NCBI GenBank assembly: GCA_903825445.1
Contig: CAIKAS010000160.1
Coordinates: 1 to 41,346, forward strand
Direction of reading: 5' to 3'
Source: an uncultured Acidobacteriia bacterium
GTDB taxonomy: Bacteria; Acidobacteriota; Terriglobia; Bryobacterales; Bryobacteraceae
Length of the DNA stretch: 41,346 nt
The notes beneath the pieces were generated by a model. The model worked only from the letters and a program-made list of their open reading frames with translations. It did not search any database and was not told where the DNA came from. The translations under genes and the position numbers were made by a program. Of the stretch, positions 1 through 9,304 are shown piece by piece; position 1 is the first letter of the stretch, and each line of letters begins with the position of its first letter.

Positions 1-931
1 GTCTCCAGACACTGGATCCATTATTTACAGGGGCAGAATCTTGCTCGTCCGGCACGAACCTGAGGGGCCCGGGTTTACTCTTGTTCTGCTCGTAATCGAT
101 TCCTTCTCGAAGATAAATCTCAACCAGTTCGTTGAGCGGCAGTGTATTTCCAGGTCCGGCGGTCAGGTGGAAGGTTTTGTTGATGCTGCGGCTTAACTGT
201 GCGAGCCGCGCGATTGCCTCGCTGACATAATCCACCGGCGTGATATCGAGTTGGAAATCAGGCTGGCATGGGAGGGAGTCGATGAGCCCAAAATGGATCC
301 CCCGCAAAATCTGGTAGATGCCATGGAACCGGTTGGTACGCCCGGTGCGCGAGTCCCCGACGATTATGCCGGGGCGGTAGATTGTTACGGGCAGGCCCGG
401 ACTGGCTGCGCGGACGACACGCTCGGCTTCGAATTTAGACCATTCGTAATGATTGAAGAACTGCTGGCCCGATTCCAGCTCATCCTCTCTCATGCAGCCA
501 GTGCGTGTGCCAGATACATAAGCTGTGGAAATATGATGCAGGCGAACCGGATAACCGGCTGCCTGGATTGCGCGGGCAAAATCAACCACGTGTTTTGTGC
601 CGGCCAGGTTGGTGCCGCTGGCCTGTTCCATCGTTTGCGCAAAGCTGGTGCACGCCGCGACGTGATACACTTCGGCAACCCGGCTCGTCAACTCGCCGTG
701 TCTCATGCCAAGACCGAGGTCTGCAAGCATGACGTCCCCCTGCACTGGAATAACCCTCTGGGTCTGTTCCCGAGTGACATTCGCGAGGATCGGGACCATG
801 CGCGCGCACAGCTCGTCGTGGGTTTCGGCGCGCAGCAGCACGTAAACGCATAAGCCCGGCCGCGCGTCCAGAAGATGCCGGAGGAGATTACCTCCGATGG
901 CACCGGTTGCTCCAGTAAGGAATAAATTCAT
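1..931 (-). CDS. NAD(P)-binding SDR, thioester-reductase / male-sterility-like, 3' end missing
   Basis: The reading frame opens at an ATG at 931 and stays open to the window edge, giving about 310 residues of an incomplete protein. The N-terminus carries the dinucleotide motif TGATGAIG (residues 6-13), followed by a Rossmann pattern and the segment ISTAYVSG with the SDR serine near 135. The catalytic pair YxxxK appears as YEWSK (162-166). A YRPGIIVGDSRTG segment follows, as in extended SDRs of the NAD_binding_4 (thioester reductase / fatty acyl-CoA reductase) type. Such proteins reduce acyl thioesters or act as sugar-nucleotide epimerases; the substrate cannot be read here. Nothing upstream on the same strand is clearly linked. 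The family call is firm; the reductase subtype is inference. The C-terminus lies outside the window, so a larger multidomain protein is possible. Confidence 0.85.
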   Translation of the reverse strand, partial: MNLFLTGATGAIGGNLLRHLLDARPGLCVYVLLRAETHDELCARMVPILANVTREQTQRVIPVQGDVMLADLGLGMRHGELTSRVAEVYHVAACTSFAQTMEQASGTNLAGTKHVVDFARAIQAAGYPVRLHHISTAYVSGTRTGCMREDELESGQQFFNHYEWSKFEAERVVRAASPGLPVTIYRPGIIVGDSRTGRTNRFHGIYQILRGIHFGLIDSLPCQPDFQLDITPVDYVSEAIARLAQLSRSINKTFHLTAGPGNTLPLNELVEIYLREGIDYEQNKSKPGPLRFVPDEQDSAPVNNGSSVWR

Positions 932-1726
932 TAATCGCCTCGCTTGCATCCCCTTTACCGGATGTACCGGTCATCCCTTTCCAGAATCAGTTTTCCTGCT
1001 GCCAACCGCCGTCGAGACTGCCTGCGACCGCGGCCCGCCAGGTGACCAGATACGGTCAAACTACCGGCGTTCGCCCGTCTAGACACTAAACTCCGGGCAG
1101 GCGACAGGGATGCCAATGTTAGTTGGTAACCGGTCACAATCACCGCCGGGGCGCACCGGGCCGATGCGATGGAGTTGCAAGCACCTCCATTGAGACTATT
1201 CGGATACTGGAATCTAATCCCGCCTGAACCTCCGTGGCGGGCATGCCGTAGAAGGGCGGTCACCCATTCACGGCCAAACGGATAATATCCCAACCTCTGC
1301 AAAGTGCGCCCAATAAGCTGTATTAGGCACCAAACTACAAACAGAGCAATTGCAAGGGTCCAAACCATTATCTTTAGTTCCCGCTTGTCTGAGAGCCCTT
1401 GGCCTTCTGATCGTGGACTGAAGTGGCGCAGGAAATTACTGTCATATTACGCGCGCCGCCCTTGATGCCGAAAACCGCCAAGCCGACACCCGGAGCATTC
1501 GCATTCCGCCAGAACACTGATGTGGTATTTCGACTCCGGTATTGAATTCTGCGGCATGGAAAGAGCCTCTCCCGCATAGTACTTGCAAGACGAGCGCCAA
1601 TCATCCCGGTGCATAGGTAGGAGTATCGTCGATTTGCGAACTATAGTCGGCTTGTTTTCATCTGGTTGAGGTATTTGATGCTCCGGGAGCTACCTTGCGG
1701 GATCTACGCTTCAGTTGAGGAGATCA
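932..1726. other. About 800 bases with no convincing gene
   Basis: Two weak minus-strand frames are all that is visible. One (1374-1604, 76 codons) has atypical, Arg/Asn/Cys-rich composition. The other (955-1368) begins six bases downstream with a plausible membrane helix (MVWTLAIALFVVWCLIQLIG) but continues in low-complexity, non-protein-like sequence. They could be a small membrane protein, a decayed gene, or chance. No tRNA, terminator or repeat was recognised. Promoters for the gene starting at 1727 and for the SDR gene (start 931) must lie here, but no strong -35/-10 pair was found by eye. Confidence 0.4.
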
Positions 1727-2054
1727 ATGATCATTAAAAGCTTAGGCCGGGTCAACGTGTCAGTTCCCGGGACGCCAGTCCCGGTTACGACGAACCCCCG
1801 CTATCACCGCATCGAAACTATTTATCCAGGTAATCCCCGGGCTGACGGGCAAGACCTATCTTGGTTCGGCAAGCATGAGCAAGGCAACTCTTGCGGGCGT
1901 GACCCGGGTTCTGTGGCCGAACGTAAGTGGCGGCTTCTCGGAGAACTTCTTTCTCGAGTCGCAGGACGGCGCCAACAGCATCCGGTTGGAAGACTATGCC
2001 GTCGACGCCGACGTCGCTGGGGAGGGTTTACTCGTGACCTATTGGACGGAATAA
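1727..2054 (+). pseudogene. Small unknown protein gene interrupted by a +1 frameshift in a C5 run
   Basis: A GAGGAG ribosome site (1717-1722) precedes an ATG at 1727. The first frame reads like protein up to VPVTTNP (about residue 24) and then turns into Arg-rich nonsense. The +1 frame takes over with clearly protein-like sequence (ITASKLFIQVIPGLTGKTYL and onward, ending LLVTYWTE) and stops at 2054. Removing one C from the run CCCCC at 1795-1799 joins both parts into a 108-residue protein. The product resembles small beta-rich proteins with a 'GTPVPVT ... LFIQ..PG.TGK.Y.G' pattern that I associate with phage or metagenome-type hypotheticals; I cannot name a function. The shift may be a sequencing or assembly error, a real mutation or, least likely, programmed frameshifting. 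Confidence 0.7.
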
Positions 2055-2061
2055 ACGCGCA

Positions 2062-2451
2062 TTAACTAACGTAGGCCGGTGGCCTGTACGTGGCGGACTG
2101 GATGTCTGTTTCCCAGACCTTCACTTCCGCCACTTCCACCGGATTCGGGTTGTTGGCCAATAACGCCTGCATGCTTTGCCCGATATGAATCGCCATATTT
2201 TCCGCTGTTGGATTCAGTGTGTCGAACGGAGGTAACTCGTTCAGAAAGACGTGGTCCATCGGCTCGCAGGTATCGCGCAGGTATTTCTTTAGCTGGACGA
2301 AATCCATCAGCATGCCGATCGAATCCAGCTTTTCACCACGGACGATGACCCTGATTTTGTAGTTATGTCCGTGAACGTTCTCGCACTTACCCTTGTAGTG
2401 GCGAAGTGCATGGCCTGCGGCGAAGGTGTGTTCTACGGCGACTTCAAACAT
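2062..2451 (-). CDS. queD: 6-carboxy-5,6,7,8-tetrahydropterin synthase (QueD / PTPS family)
   Basis: This 129-residue protein has the normal length for bacterial QueD. It would convert dihydroneopterin triphosphate to 6-carboxytetrahydropterin in the cytoplasm, early in 7-deazaguanine (queuosine) biosynthesis. The zinc ligands are His14 in AAGHALR and His27/His29 in the motif CENVHGHNY, where Cys23 is the catalytic thiol. A C-terminal VWETDIQSATY segment supplies the conserved Glu. The start ATG lies inside the end of the upstream dinG-like gene, an 8-base overlap that suggests translational coupling. No other queuosine genes are nearby. A 6-pyruvoyl-tetrahydropterin synthase activity is the alternative, but the CxxxHGH arrangement and short length favour QueD. 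Confidence 0.9.
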   Translation of the reverse strand: MFEVAVEHTFAAGHALRHYKGKCENVHGHNYKIRVIVRGEKLDSIGMLMDFVQLKKYLRDTCEPMDHVFLNELPPFDTLNPTAENMAIHIGQSMQALLANNPNPVEVAEVKVWETDIQSATYRPPAYVS

Positions 2452-4396
2452 TGAAAAAACTCTCTACTTTGGCGAAATCCATGGTAAATCCGTAATCTGG
2501 CAAGCTATCGAAAAAGACCTGGCCGTAACGCTGTTTCGTGATCCGGTGATCCAGCAGCGCCAATACGCCGCGATCCGCGCGTGTTCGGATTAACCGGCCG
2601 AAGCCCTGCTTCAACGAAATTGCCGCCTGCGGGATTTGGTAGTCGTAGAAAGGATTCCCACCGGCCTCGCGCACATTGCGCACCCGCGCTTCAACTACCG
2701 GATCGCTTGGAACAGCAAACGGCAACTTATCAATAATAACGCAGCTTAATTGCTCGCCGGGCACGTCGACCCCCTGCCAGAAGGAAGATGTTGCAAACAA
2801 AACACAGTTCGGCGTTTGTCGAAATTCGTCAAGCAAGGCGGTGCGTGGTCCTGTTCCCTGGGTCAGCACCGGGAATTCCACCATGAGGCTCACGCGGTCA
2901 TGAATCTGACGCATCTGCATGTAGCTCGTGAAAAGCACGAAGGCGCGGCCCCGGCTGGCATTTAGAATCCGCACAATCTCTTCGCTTGCCGCTCTTACCC
3001 AGGCCGGATCGGACGGTGGAGGGAGATCCTGCGGAATGTAGAGCAGCGCCTGTGTCTGGTAATCGAAGTGGCTGGGTACAATCAACGTCCGGGCGTCGTT
3101 CAGTCCCAGTCTCGATTCCACATAATCGAAACTGCCTGCTACTGCGAGAGTCGCCGACGTCAACACGGCGGAATCGACTTTGCTCCAAAGGTGCTCACGC
3201 AACAGATCTGCCACGTCGATAGGTGTGGCCTGGAGGAAGACACCCCGGCCGCGCCGTTCTGTCCAATGAACAAAGCCGGGATCGTTGCCGCCGATCATGA
3301 ACTCGATTGCCATGCGCATCTCCTGCGCTCGCCGGAACAGCGGGATCACTTCCTGCGGCGCATCATGGATCAGTTTCAGATGTCCGGCAAGCAGATCGAA
3401 CGCTGTCAGCAATTCCTGATACTGCTCACCGTGGAGCGCCAGAAACTCGTCGCGCCCGGTGAAACTCGACCGGCCATCGCCTCCTGGCAATCGTCCGAAG
3501 AAACCGAGCGAGACCTCTTCGAGGCGAATCAGGATGCGATCCAGTTCCTCCGATCCGAACTTCCGAATACGGCTGAGTGCCGCAATGTCGCGGCGAAGAT
3601 CCAGCACCTTGTATGTGCTGACCGCAAAGCCGAAGTACTGGCCTGCTACGTCTTCAATTTCATGCGCTTCATCGAAGACCACTGAGTTGTAATCCGGCAG
3701 GATCTGCGCCTGATCGGTGCGGCGAACCGCAATATCCGCGAAGAACAAGTGATGATTCACGATGATGATGTCGGCTTCCGAAGCTCTCTGGTGCATCAAC
3801 GTGATGAAACAGCGCTGGAACTGGGCGCACTTCGACCCCGCGCACATGTCGGAACGGGCGTCGACCTTCGCCCAGGCGGTGCTGTCTTCCGGCAGCGCCG
3901 TTACTTCGGCGCGGTCGCCGGTTTCTGTGGTCTTTTCCCACCCCTGAATGATTTGAAAATCCGCGACTTCTTCAAGTCCGGTCAGCACTGGAGTACCCTC
4001 TGCATCGTAAATCTTTTGCCGGCAGGCGTAGTTGGAGCGGCCTTTCATGTAGCAAACATGCAACGGTCTTCCCACAACCTTTTCGAGGAATGGGATATCG
4101 CGGAAAAAGAGCTGCTCCTGAAGTGCCTTTGTGTTGGTGGATATTACGACGCGCAGCCCTGAAAGCAGGGCAGGCACAAGATAAGCGAGCGTCTTTCCCG
4201 TGCCCGTGCCGGCTTCGACGATGAGTTTTCGCTTCTCATTGAGTGCAGCATCGACCGCTTCGGCCATCTCTAACTGGCCGGCCCTTAGCTCAAAAGACGG
4301 ATGCGCCGCTGAGAGCGTACCGCCCGGCCGGAAAAACTGGCGGACGCCGCTGTTCGTTTTTCCTGTGGTTTTGATACCCGAAAGGCCGGAACTCAT
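2444..4396 (-). CDS. dinG: DinG-type ATP-dependent DNA helicase (XPD-like, Fe-S)
   Basis: This 650-residue superfamily 2 helicase has the Walker A motif EAGTGTGKT at 61-69, preceded by a Q-motif-like RAGQ (38-41), and a DEAH box at 242-245. Four cysteines between motifs I and II (Cys125, 185, 190, 196) fit the Fe-S cluster domain of XPD/DinG enzymes. The C-terminal half holds TSATL, a conserved SFWQGVDVPG segment and QGFGRLIRT (motif VI). These enzymes unwind DNA 5' to 3', including R-loops and G-quadruplexes, in DNA repair. It overlaps queD by 8 bases at its 3' end. The start ATG at 4396 lies 63 bases from the divergent phosphoesterase gene. A TATACT -10-like element sits at 4408-4413 on this strand, but no good -35 was found. 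Confidence 0.9.
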   Translation of the reverse strand: MSSGLSGIKTTGKTNSGVRQFFRPGGTLSAAHPSFELRAGQLEMAEAVDAALNEKRKLIVEAGTGTGKTLAYLVPALLSGLRVVISTNTKALQEQLFFRDIPFLEKVVGRPLHVCYMKGRSNYACRQKIYDAEGTPVLTGLEEVADFQIIQGWEKTTETGDRAEVTALPEDSTAWAKVDARSDMCAGSKCAQFQRCFITLMHQRASEADIIIVNHHLFFADIAVRRTDQAQILPDYNSVVFDEAHEIEDVAGQYFGFAVSTYKVLDLRRDIAALSRIRKFGSEELDRILIRLEEVSLGFFGRLPGGDGRSSFTGRDEFLALHGEQYQELLTAFDLLAGHLKLIHDAPQEVIPLFRRAQEMRMAIEFMIGGNDPGFVHWTERRGRGVFLQATPIDVADLLREHLWSKVDSAVLTSATLAVAGSFDYVESRLGLNDARTLIVPSHFDYQTQALLYIPQDLPPPSDPAWVRAASEEIVRILNASRGRAFVLFTSYMQMRQIHDRVSLMVEFPVLTQGTGPRTALLDEFRQTPNCVLFATSSFWQGVDVPGEQLSCVIIDKLPFAVPSDPVVEARVRNVREAGGNPFYDYQIPQAAISLKQGFGRLIRTRADRGVLALLDHRITKQRYGQVFFDSLPDYGFTMDFAKVESFFNV

Positions 4397-4459
4397 CGCG
4401 CAAACTCAGTATAGACAACGTTTGCACAAATTCCCCGAACGTCCGGATAAGCGAAGACA

Positions 4460-7072
4460 ATGGATGATAGTAAGAGAGTGCCGTTGACGTCTCATTTCCG
4501 CTGCTCCGTGGCTGTGATTGCGGTTCTATTGGTGGCCCCTGCGGCTGCCGACGACTATCTTCCGCCGGGCGGTAACGCGTACCCTCACACCACCGGCAAC
4601 GTCACAATCCTCCCCGGAGGGCGCGCTTTGAAACCGTTGGGCAACCAGATTGATCTGGGTCCTGGATCTTTTGGCCTGGCGATCAGTCCTAAGGGCCTCA
4701 TCGCCGTTTCAGAGACCGGCTTTGAACGCTTCGGTGTCACCGTTCTTGAGCCGAGCAAGGACAAATGGCAGGAACGTCTGCTTTGGGCCGTGCCGCCCGA
4801 TTCCGTCGATTCGCTTCCGGCAAAACAAACCGATGCCTGGAAAAGCACGTCGTACGGAGTCGCCTTCGATTCCGAGAAATCCGTATGGATCGCAGAGGGC
4901 GATTCCGGCAAAGTTCGCCTGGTGGACACTTCCAGCGGCGCGCGCCGCAAGTTGATCGACATCAACGGCGGCGAGTGGCGCAACAGCTACACGGCGGATC
5001 TTGCGATCGATCCCATGCGACATATCCTCTACGTCATCGACCAGGCGAATTACCGCCTCGTCCTGGTCGACACGGTCAAAGGCGGCATCATTTCATCGGT
5101 CAAGACAGGCCGCATGCCTTTCACGATGGCGCTCTCGCCAGATCTTAAAACCGTCTACGTGGCGAACATTGGAATGTTCCGTTACGAGGTGCTTAAGGTG
5201 GGTTTGGCATTTCCTCCAGCGGGATTGTCGTCTCCTTCGCTGGGCGATCCGAACGACCGCGAGTCAAATTCCATCTGCGTCGTCAATGTGCAGGACCCCG
5301 TTAAGCCGGTCGTCAATACTTGGATTCGCACAGGCGCCGCAGTCGGAAGTAAGGTTGCAAACGGCAAAGACGACCCCGCGAACACAGCCATCGGAGGCAG
5401 CGCTCCTTCCGGAATCCTCGCCGTGGGTGACAGAATCTACGTCGCGAACGCGCACTCCGACACAATCTCGGTGATCTCCGCGGCCGATCACCATACGCTC
5501 GGTCAGATTGCTCTACGGGTCCCGTGGCTGCTGCCCCTGCGCGGCTTCCTGCCGGCGGGTATGGCTTACGACCCCACCACGAAATGGCTATTTGTGGCAG
5601 AAGCTGGCGTGAATGCCGTCGGCGTGATTGACACGGCGCGAAATGTGGTCATCGGACATCTGCCCGTGGGCTGGTACCCCACTCGCGTGGGCATTGCGGA
5701 TGGCCGGGTGTGGGTGGTGAATTCGCGAGGGCGGGGCACAGGGCCAAACGCTCGACGGCCGTTCGATGGTCCGGACGCGCCATCGACGCTCTACCGCGGT
5801 ACGCTGACAACTTTCAAGATGCCGGCTCAGGAGGATTTGCAAAAACTCACCGCCACCACGTTCGCGGCCAATGGGTTCTTCCTGGAGAAGAGTATTACGC
5901 CTTCTCTGCCGACGGCAATCAAGCATGTGGTCCTGATCGTAAAGGAAGACCGCGCTTTTGATGAAGTGCTGGGTGACATTGGTGAGGCTTCCAACGGCGC
6001 AGCGGAAGCGAATGCCAATATTGCCCGCTACGGAATGCATGGGCGTGCCGATGGCCGCGGTACGCGCTTTAGCGTCAAGGATGCCGCTATCACACCCAAC
6101 CAGCATGCTGTTGCGAAACAGTTTGCGTTCAGCGATAACTTTTATTCCGATGGCGAATCGGAGGTCGATGGTCATCATTGGCTCACCGGTGTCATTCCGG
6201 ATCTTTTCACCATGAGCGGACTCTATGCGTCATACGGAGGCCAGCGTCATTTCGCTCTTGATGCCAGCACTCCAGGCCGGTTGTCGTTTGCGGGCACGTA
6301 CGCGGGTACGCTGCCTGAAGAGATTCCTGAGACCGGGACGCTGTGGGATCATCTCGAGCGCAATCACATCACGTTCCGTAATTTCGGCGAGGGTCTGCAG
6401 ATTCCTGGTCTGGCGGACGCGACCTCACCCGGCACCGCTCCGAGCTACATGACCAACATCCCAATCCCGGCAGCGCTCGACCGCAATACATCGCGCGATT
6501 ATCCAGGTTTCTCACTCGATGTCTCCGACCAAACCCGCGCCGATAAGTTCATCGCCGAACTCGACCGGCGTTACAAATCAGGGAAAGAGGAACTGCCTCA
6601 ATTCCTCTACGTCACGCTGCCCAATGATCGCACTGGCGAGGAGCGTCCGGATGCGGGCTACCCTTACGCGTCGTCATGGGTCGCCGATAACGATCTTGCT
6701 CTCGGGCGCATTCTCGAGTATCTGTCGCACTCTCCCTGGTGGCGCGAAACTGCGGTGTTCGTAACCGAAGATGTTGCAGCCGGCGGGATCGATCTGGTGG
6801 ATGCACATCGGACAATACTCCTGGCTGCCGGTCCCAATATTCGCCGCGACTATGTCTCGCATACGAACTCCAGTTTTCCCGGCTTGCTGAAGACGATCTT
6901 CGAACTCCTGCACGTACCGGCGCTAAACCTCATGGATCAATCCGCAGCCAGCCTGCGGGACCTGTTCACAGAGATCCCGGACTACACGCCGTTCAAAGCC
7001 GTGCCGCCAGAGAAACGGATCTTCGATCCGGCGGAGCTGAACAAGAAGCCGGGCGAAGGTACTCAGCCCTAA
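4460..7072 (+). CDS. Exported bimodular protein: YncE-like beta-propeller plus phosphoesterase (AcpA/PLC-like)
   Basis: This 870-residue protein has a signal peptide (hydrophobic stretch about 15-28, cleavage near AAA-DD at 30). Residues about 60-440 form NHL/YncE-type propeller repeats (for example GVAFDSEKSVWIAEGDSGKV and MAYDPTTKWLFVAEAGVNAV). From about 485 a phosphoesterase domain (PF04185 family) begins with VVLIVKEDRAFDEVLG and includes SDGESEVDGHHWLTG and, near the end, AVFVTEDVAAGGIDLVDAHR. The family includes acid phosphatases and phospholipase C enzymes; the substrate here is unknown. The protein is probably periplasmic or secreted. The gene is divergent from dinG and is followed 34 bases later by the FAD oxidoreductase gene. 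Family assignment is firm; the propeller's role, perhaps substrate or surface binding, is inferred. Confidence 0.85.
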   Translation: MDDSKRVPLTSHFRCSVAVIAVLLVAPAAADDYLPPGGNAYPHTTGNVTILPGGRALKPLGNQIDLGPGSFGLAISPKGLIAVSETGFERFGVTVLEPSKDKWQERLLWAVPPDSVDSLPAKQTDAWKSTSYGVAFDSEKSVWIAEGDSGKVRLVDTSSGARRKLIDINGGEWRNSYTADLAIDPMRHILYVIDQANYRLVLVDTVKGGIISSVKTGRMPFTMALSPDLKTVYVANIGMFRYEVLKVGLAFPPAGLSSPSLGDPNDRESNSICVVNVQDPVKPVVNTWIRTGAAVGSKVANGKDDPANTAIGGSAPSGILAVGDRIYVANAHSDTISVISAADHHTLGQIALRVPWLLPLRGFLPAGMAYDPTTKWLFVAEAGVNAVGVIDTARNVVIGHLPVGWYPTRVGIADGRVWVVNSRGRGTGPNARRPFDGPDAPSTLYRGTLTTFKMPAQEDLQKLTATTFAANGFFLEKSITPSLPTAIKHVVLIVKEDRAFDEVLGDIGEASNGAAEANANIARYGMHGRADGRGTRFSVKDAAITPNQHAVAKQFAFSDNFYSDGESEVDGHHWLTGVIPDLFTMSGLYASYGGQRHFALDASTPGRLSFAGTYAGTLPEEIPETGTLWDHLERNHITFRNFGEGLQIPGLADATSPGTAPSYMTNIPIPAALDRNTSRDYPGFSLDVSDQTRADKFIAELDRRYKSGKEELPQFLYVTLPNDRTGEERPDAGYPYASSWVADNDLALGRILEYLSHSPWWRETAVFVTEDVAAGGIDLVDAHRTILLAAGPNIRRDYVSHTNSSFPGLLKTIFELLHVPALNLMDQSAASLRDLFTEIPDYTPFKAVPPEKRIFDPAELNKKPGEGTQP

Positions 7073-7106
7073 CCGTCGGCCAACCCGGTTGCATTACTCT
7101 GTACTC

Positions 7107-8714
7107 ATGCGATTGTTCGCGCTCACATTCAGTTTTGTCCTGTCCGCGTCGGCTGCCACGCATAACTTCGACGTAGTCGTCTATGGCGGCACTGCTGGCG
7201 GCGTGATTGCCGCCGTTTCCGCCGCGCGTGAAGGACTGAAGACCGCGCTGCTTGAGCCTACCGCCCACATTGGCGGCATGGTCACCGGCGGACTCGGCTA
7301 CACTGACTACGGCAAGAAGGAAGTGATCGGCGGCTACGCCTATGAGTTGTACTATCGGGTGGGCCAGTATTACGGGATGAGCGGTTTCGGCAACGAGGTT
7401 GCCTGGCTGCACGAACCGCATGTCGCGGAGGATGTCCTCCGGCAAATGATGACCAGTGCCGGCGTCACCCTGGTCGAACACTCGCGCCTGCAGGAAAAGA
7501 ACGGCGTCACCAAACAAGGTCCCAGAATCACGGCTATCAAAATAGAAAACGGCGATTCCTACACCGCGACCATTTTCATTGACAGCAGCTACGAAGGCGA
7601 TCTGATGGTGGAATCCGGCGTCACGTGGACTTACGGGCGCGAATCGAGCGAGCAGTATGGCGAATCGCTGGCGGGTGTCCGTGACAAGACCCCGTTTCAT
7701 CAATTTCTCGTTGACGTCCCGGCCAAAGGTGCCGATGGCAAACTGCTGCCCGAAATTAACGTGGCAACGCCGCTCACCCCCGGTTCAGCCGATAAGGCAG
7801 TGCAGGCTTACAACTTCCGTATGTGCTTCAGCGCCGCAGCCGATCGCATCCCTTTCGCAAAGCCGGACACCTACGATCCGGCGCGCTATGCTCTTCTTGC
7901 CCGCCTCATCGAAGCGCGTACGAAATCTGAGGGCCATATCCCGGCACTTGGCACTTTGATGAAGATCGACCGGCTACCCAACGGCACTACCGACATCAAC
8001 AACAATGGAGCGTTCTCCACCGACTACATTGGCGGCAGCTGGGACTACCCGAAGGCCACCTACGCCACACGCGACGAAATCTGGCGCAAGCACAAGGACT
8101 ATCAGGCTGGTCTTTTCTATTTCCTCGCCAACGATCCAGGCGTTCCCGCAGCCGTACGCGCAGAGATGAATACCTGGGGACTCTGCGCCGCCGAATTCAC
8201 CGATACGGACCATTGGCCGCGGCAACTCTATATTCGCGAAGACCGTCGCATGGTTGGTGAGTACGTGATGGTGCAGCAGGATCTGCAGACTAACCTCACG
8301 AAACCTGATCCCATCGGTATGGGTTCCTACAACAGCGATTCCCACAATGTTGAACGCATAGTGGACGCAAACGGATTTGTTCGTAATGAAGGCGACATGC
8401 AGGTTGCGGTGAAGCCTTACCAGATTCCTTACCGGGTGATGTTGCCCAAACGTGTCGAAATGCAGAATTTGCTGGTGCCAGTGGCCTTTTCAGCCAGCCA
8501 CGTAGCTTATTCCTCCGTGCGCATGGAGCCGCAATACATGATCCTTGGTCAGGCGGCGGGCGTGGCCGCGAAACTGGCAATCGAAGCCAGAATCTCCGTT
8601 CAGACCATTGACACTGCCGCTCTTACGGCAAGGCTCCGCAAGCAGGGCGCCATTATGGAGTACGTGCCGAACGCCCAGGCCACCGCTCTCGCCGCCGCGC
8701 GCACCGCAAAATAA
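7107..8714 (+). CDS. Exported FAD-dependent oxidoreductase (PF12831 type)
   Basis: The ATG at 7107 gives a typical signal peptide (MRLFALTFSFVLSASA); a TTG 18 bases upstream keeps frame but adds residues before it. The mature 535-residue preprotein starts with a flavin-binding fold: VVVYGGTAGGVIAAVSAAREG (GGTAGG at 27-32), an acidic end of strand 2 (LLEP) and the following HIGGMVTGGLGYTDYG segment. The C-terminal AAYSSVRMEPQYMILGQAAG-like region (actual text HVAYSSVRMEPQYMILGQAA) matches the FAD-closing part of this family. The substrate is unknown; members occur near carbohydrate-degrading genes in Acidobacteriota and Planctomycetota. Its stop overlaps the pnuC-like start by one base (TAATG), so the two are translationally linked. 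Confidence 0.85.
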   Translation: MRLFALTFSFVLSASAATHNFDVVVYGGTAGGVIAAVSAAREGLKTALLEPTAHIGGMVTGGLGYTDYGKKEVIGGYAYELYYRVGQYYGMSGFGNEVAWLHEPHVAEDVLRQMMTSAGVTLVEHSRLQEKNGVTKQGPRITAIKIENGDSYTATIFIDSSYEGDLMVESGVTWTYGRESSEQYGESLAGVRDKTPFHQFLVDVPAKGADGKLLPEINVATPLTPGSADKAVQAYNFRMCFSAAADRIPFAKPDTYDPARYALLARLIEARTKSEGHIPALGTLMKIDRLPNGTTDINNNGAFSTDYIGGSWDYPKATYATRDEIWRKHKDYQAGLFYFLANDPGVPAAVRAEMNTWGLCAAEFTDTDHWPRQLYIREDRRMVGEYVMVQQDLQTNLTKPDPIGMGSYNSDSHNVERIVDANGFVRNEGDMQVAVKPYQIPYRVMLPKRVEMQNLLVPVAFSASHVAYSSVRMEPQYMILGQAAGVAAKLAIEARISVQTIDTAALTARLRKQGAIMEYVPNAQATALAAARTAK

Positions 8715-9304
8715 TGTGGCATACCGACGTCGTCGAAGTCCTCGGTTTCATCACCGGCGCGCTCTGTGTCTGGCTGCTCGCGAAGCAAAATATCTGGAAC
8801 TGGCCGATCGGCATCGCGAACAACGTCTTTTACGTTGTGGTATTTCTGCGCTCCGGGTTGTTTGGCGACGCGGGTTTGCAGGTCGTCTACATCGTACTGG
8901 CAGTCTATGGATGGTGGACGTGGGCGTTCCCGCATCGCACGCATTCGGAACTGCCGGTGGCGCGAACGAGTGCGCGTCAATGGATCTGGCTTGTCTTGAT
9001 TACCGCCGCGTCCGCGCTGATCCTTCGCGCCTTCCTGTCCACCTATACGCCATCCACCGTACCAGCCTGGGACGGCATCACGACGGCACTCTCCCTAGCC
9101 GCCACATGGGGCCAATGCAAAAAACTGGTCGAATCGTGGTGGATCTGGATCGCTGTCGACCTGATCTATGTCCCCCTCTACATTTACAAGGGGCTGAACG
9201 TGACCGCTGTTCTCTATTTCATCTTCATGTTGCTTTGCGTCGCGGGTCTGCGGGCGTGGAATCGGGAACTCAATGCGTCAGGTCGTAAACAAAGTAATTC
9301 ATAG
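8714..9304 (+). CDS. pnuC: PnuC-family nicotinamide riboside / NMN transporter
   Basis: This 196-residue integral membrane protein has about seven predicted helices. The PnuC signature NIWNWPIGIANNVFY lies in the first third (about 26-40), and YGWWTW and the tail KGLNVTAVLYFIFMLLC match the family. PnuC proteins move vitamin B3 precursors across the inner membrane by facilitated diffusion, with trapping by a kinase such as NadR; no such kinase is in the window. The start ATG overlaps the stop of the oxidoreductase gene by one base. Its last 35 bases overlap the convergent DUF4159 gene, unusual but common in this compact region. Whether the substrate is nicotinamide riboside or another vitamin cannot be told from sequence. 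Confidence 0.85.
   Translation: MWHTDVVEVLGFITGALCVWLLAKQNIWNWPIGIANNVFYVVVFLRSGLFGDAGLQVVYIVLAVYGWWTWAFPHRTHSELPVARTSARQWIWLVLITAASALILRAFLSTYTPSTVPAWDGITTALSLAATWGQCKKLVESWWIWIAVDLIYVPLYIYKGLNVTAVLYFIFMLLCVAGLRAWNRELNASGRKQSNS

Noticed and set aside
251..853. 200-codon plus-strand frame
   Set aside because: It lies opposite the SDR gene whose motifs are clear.
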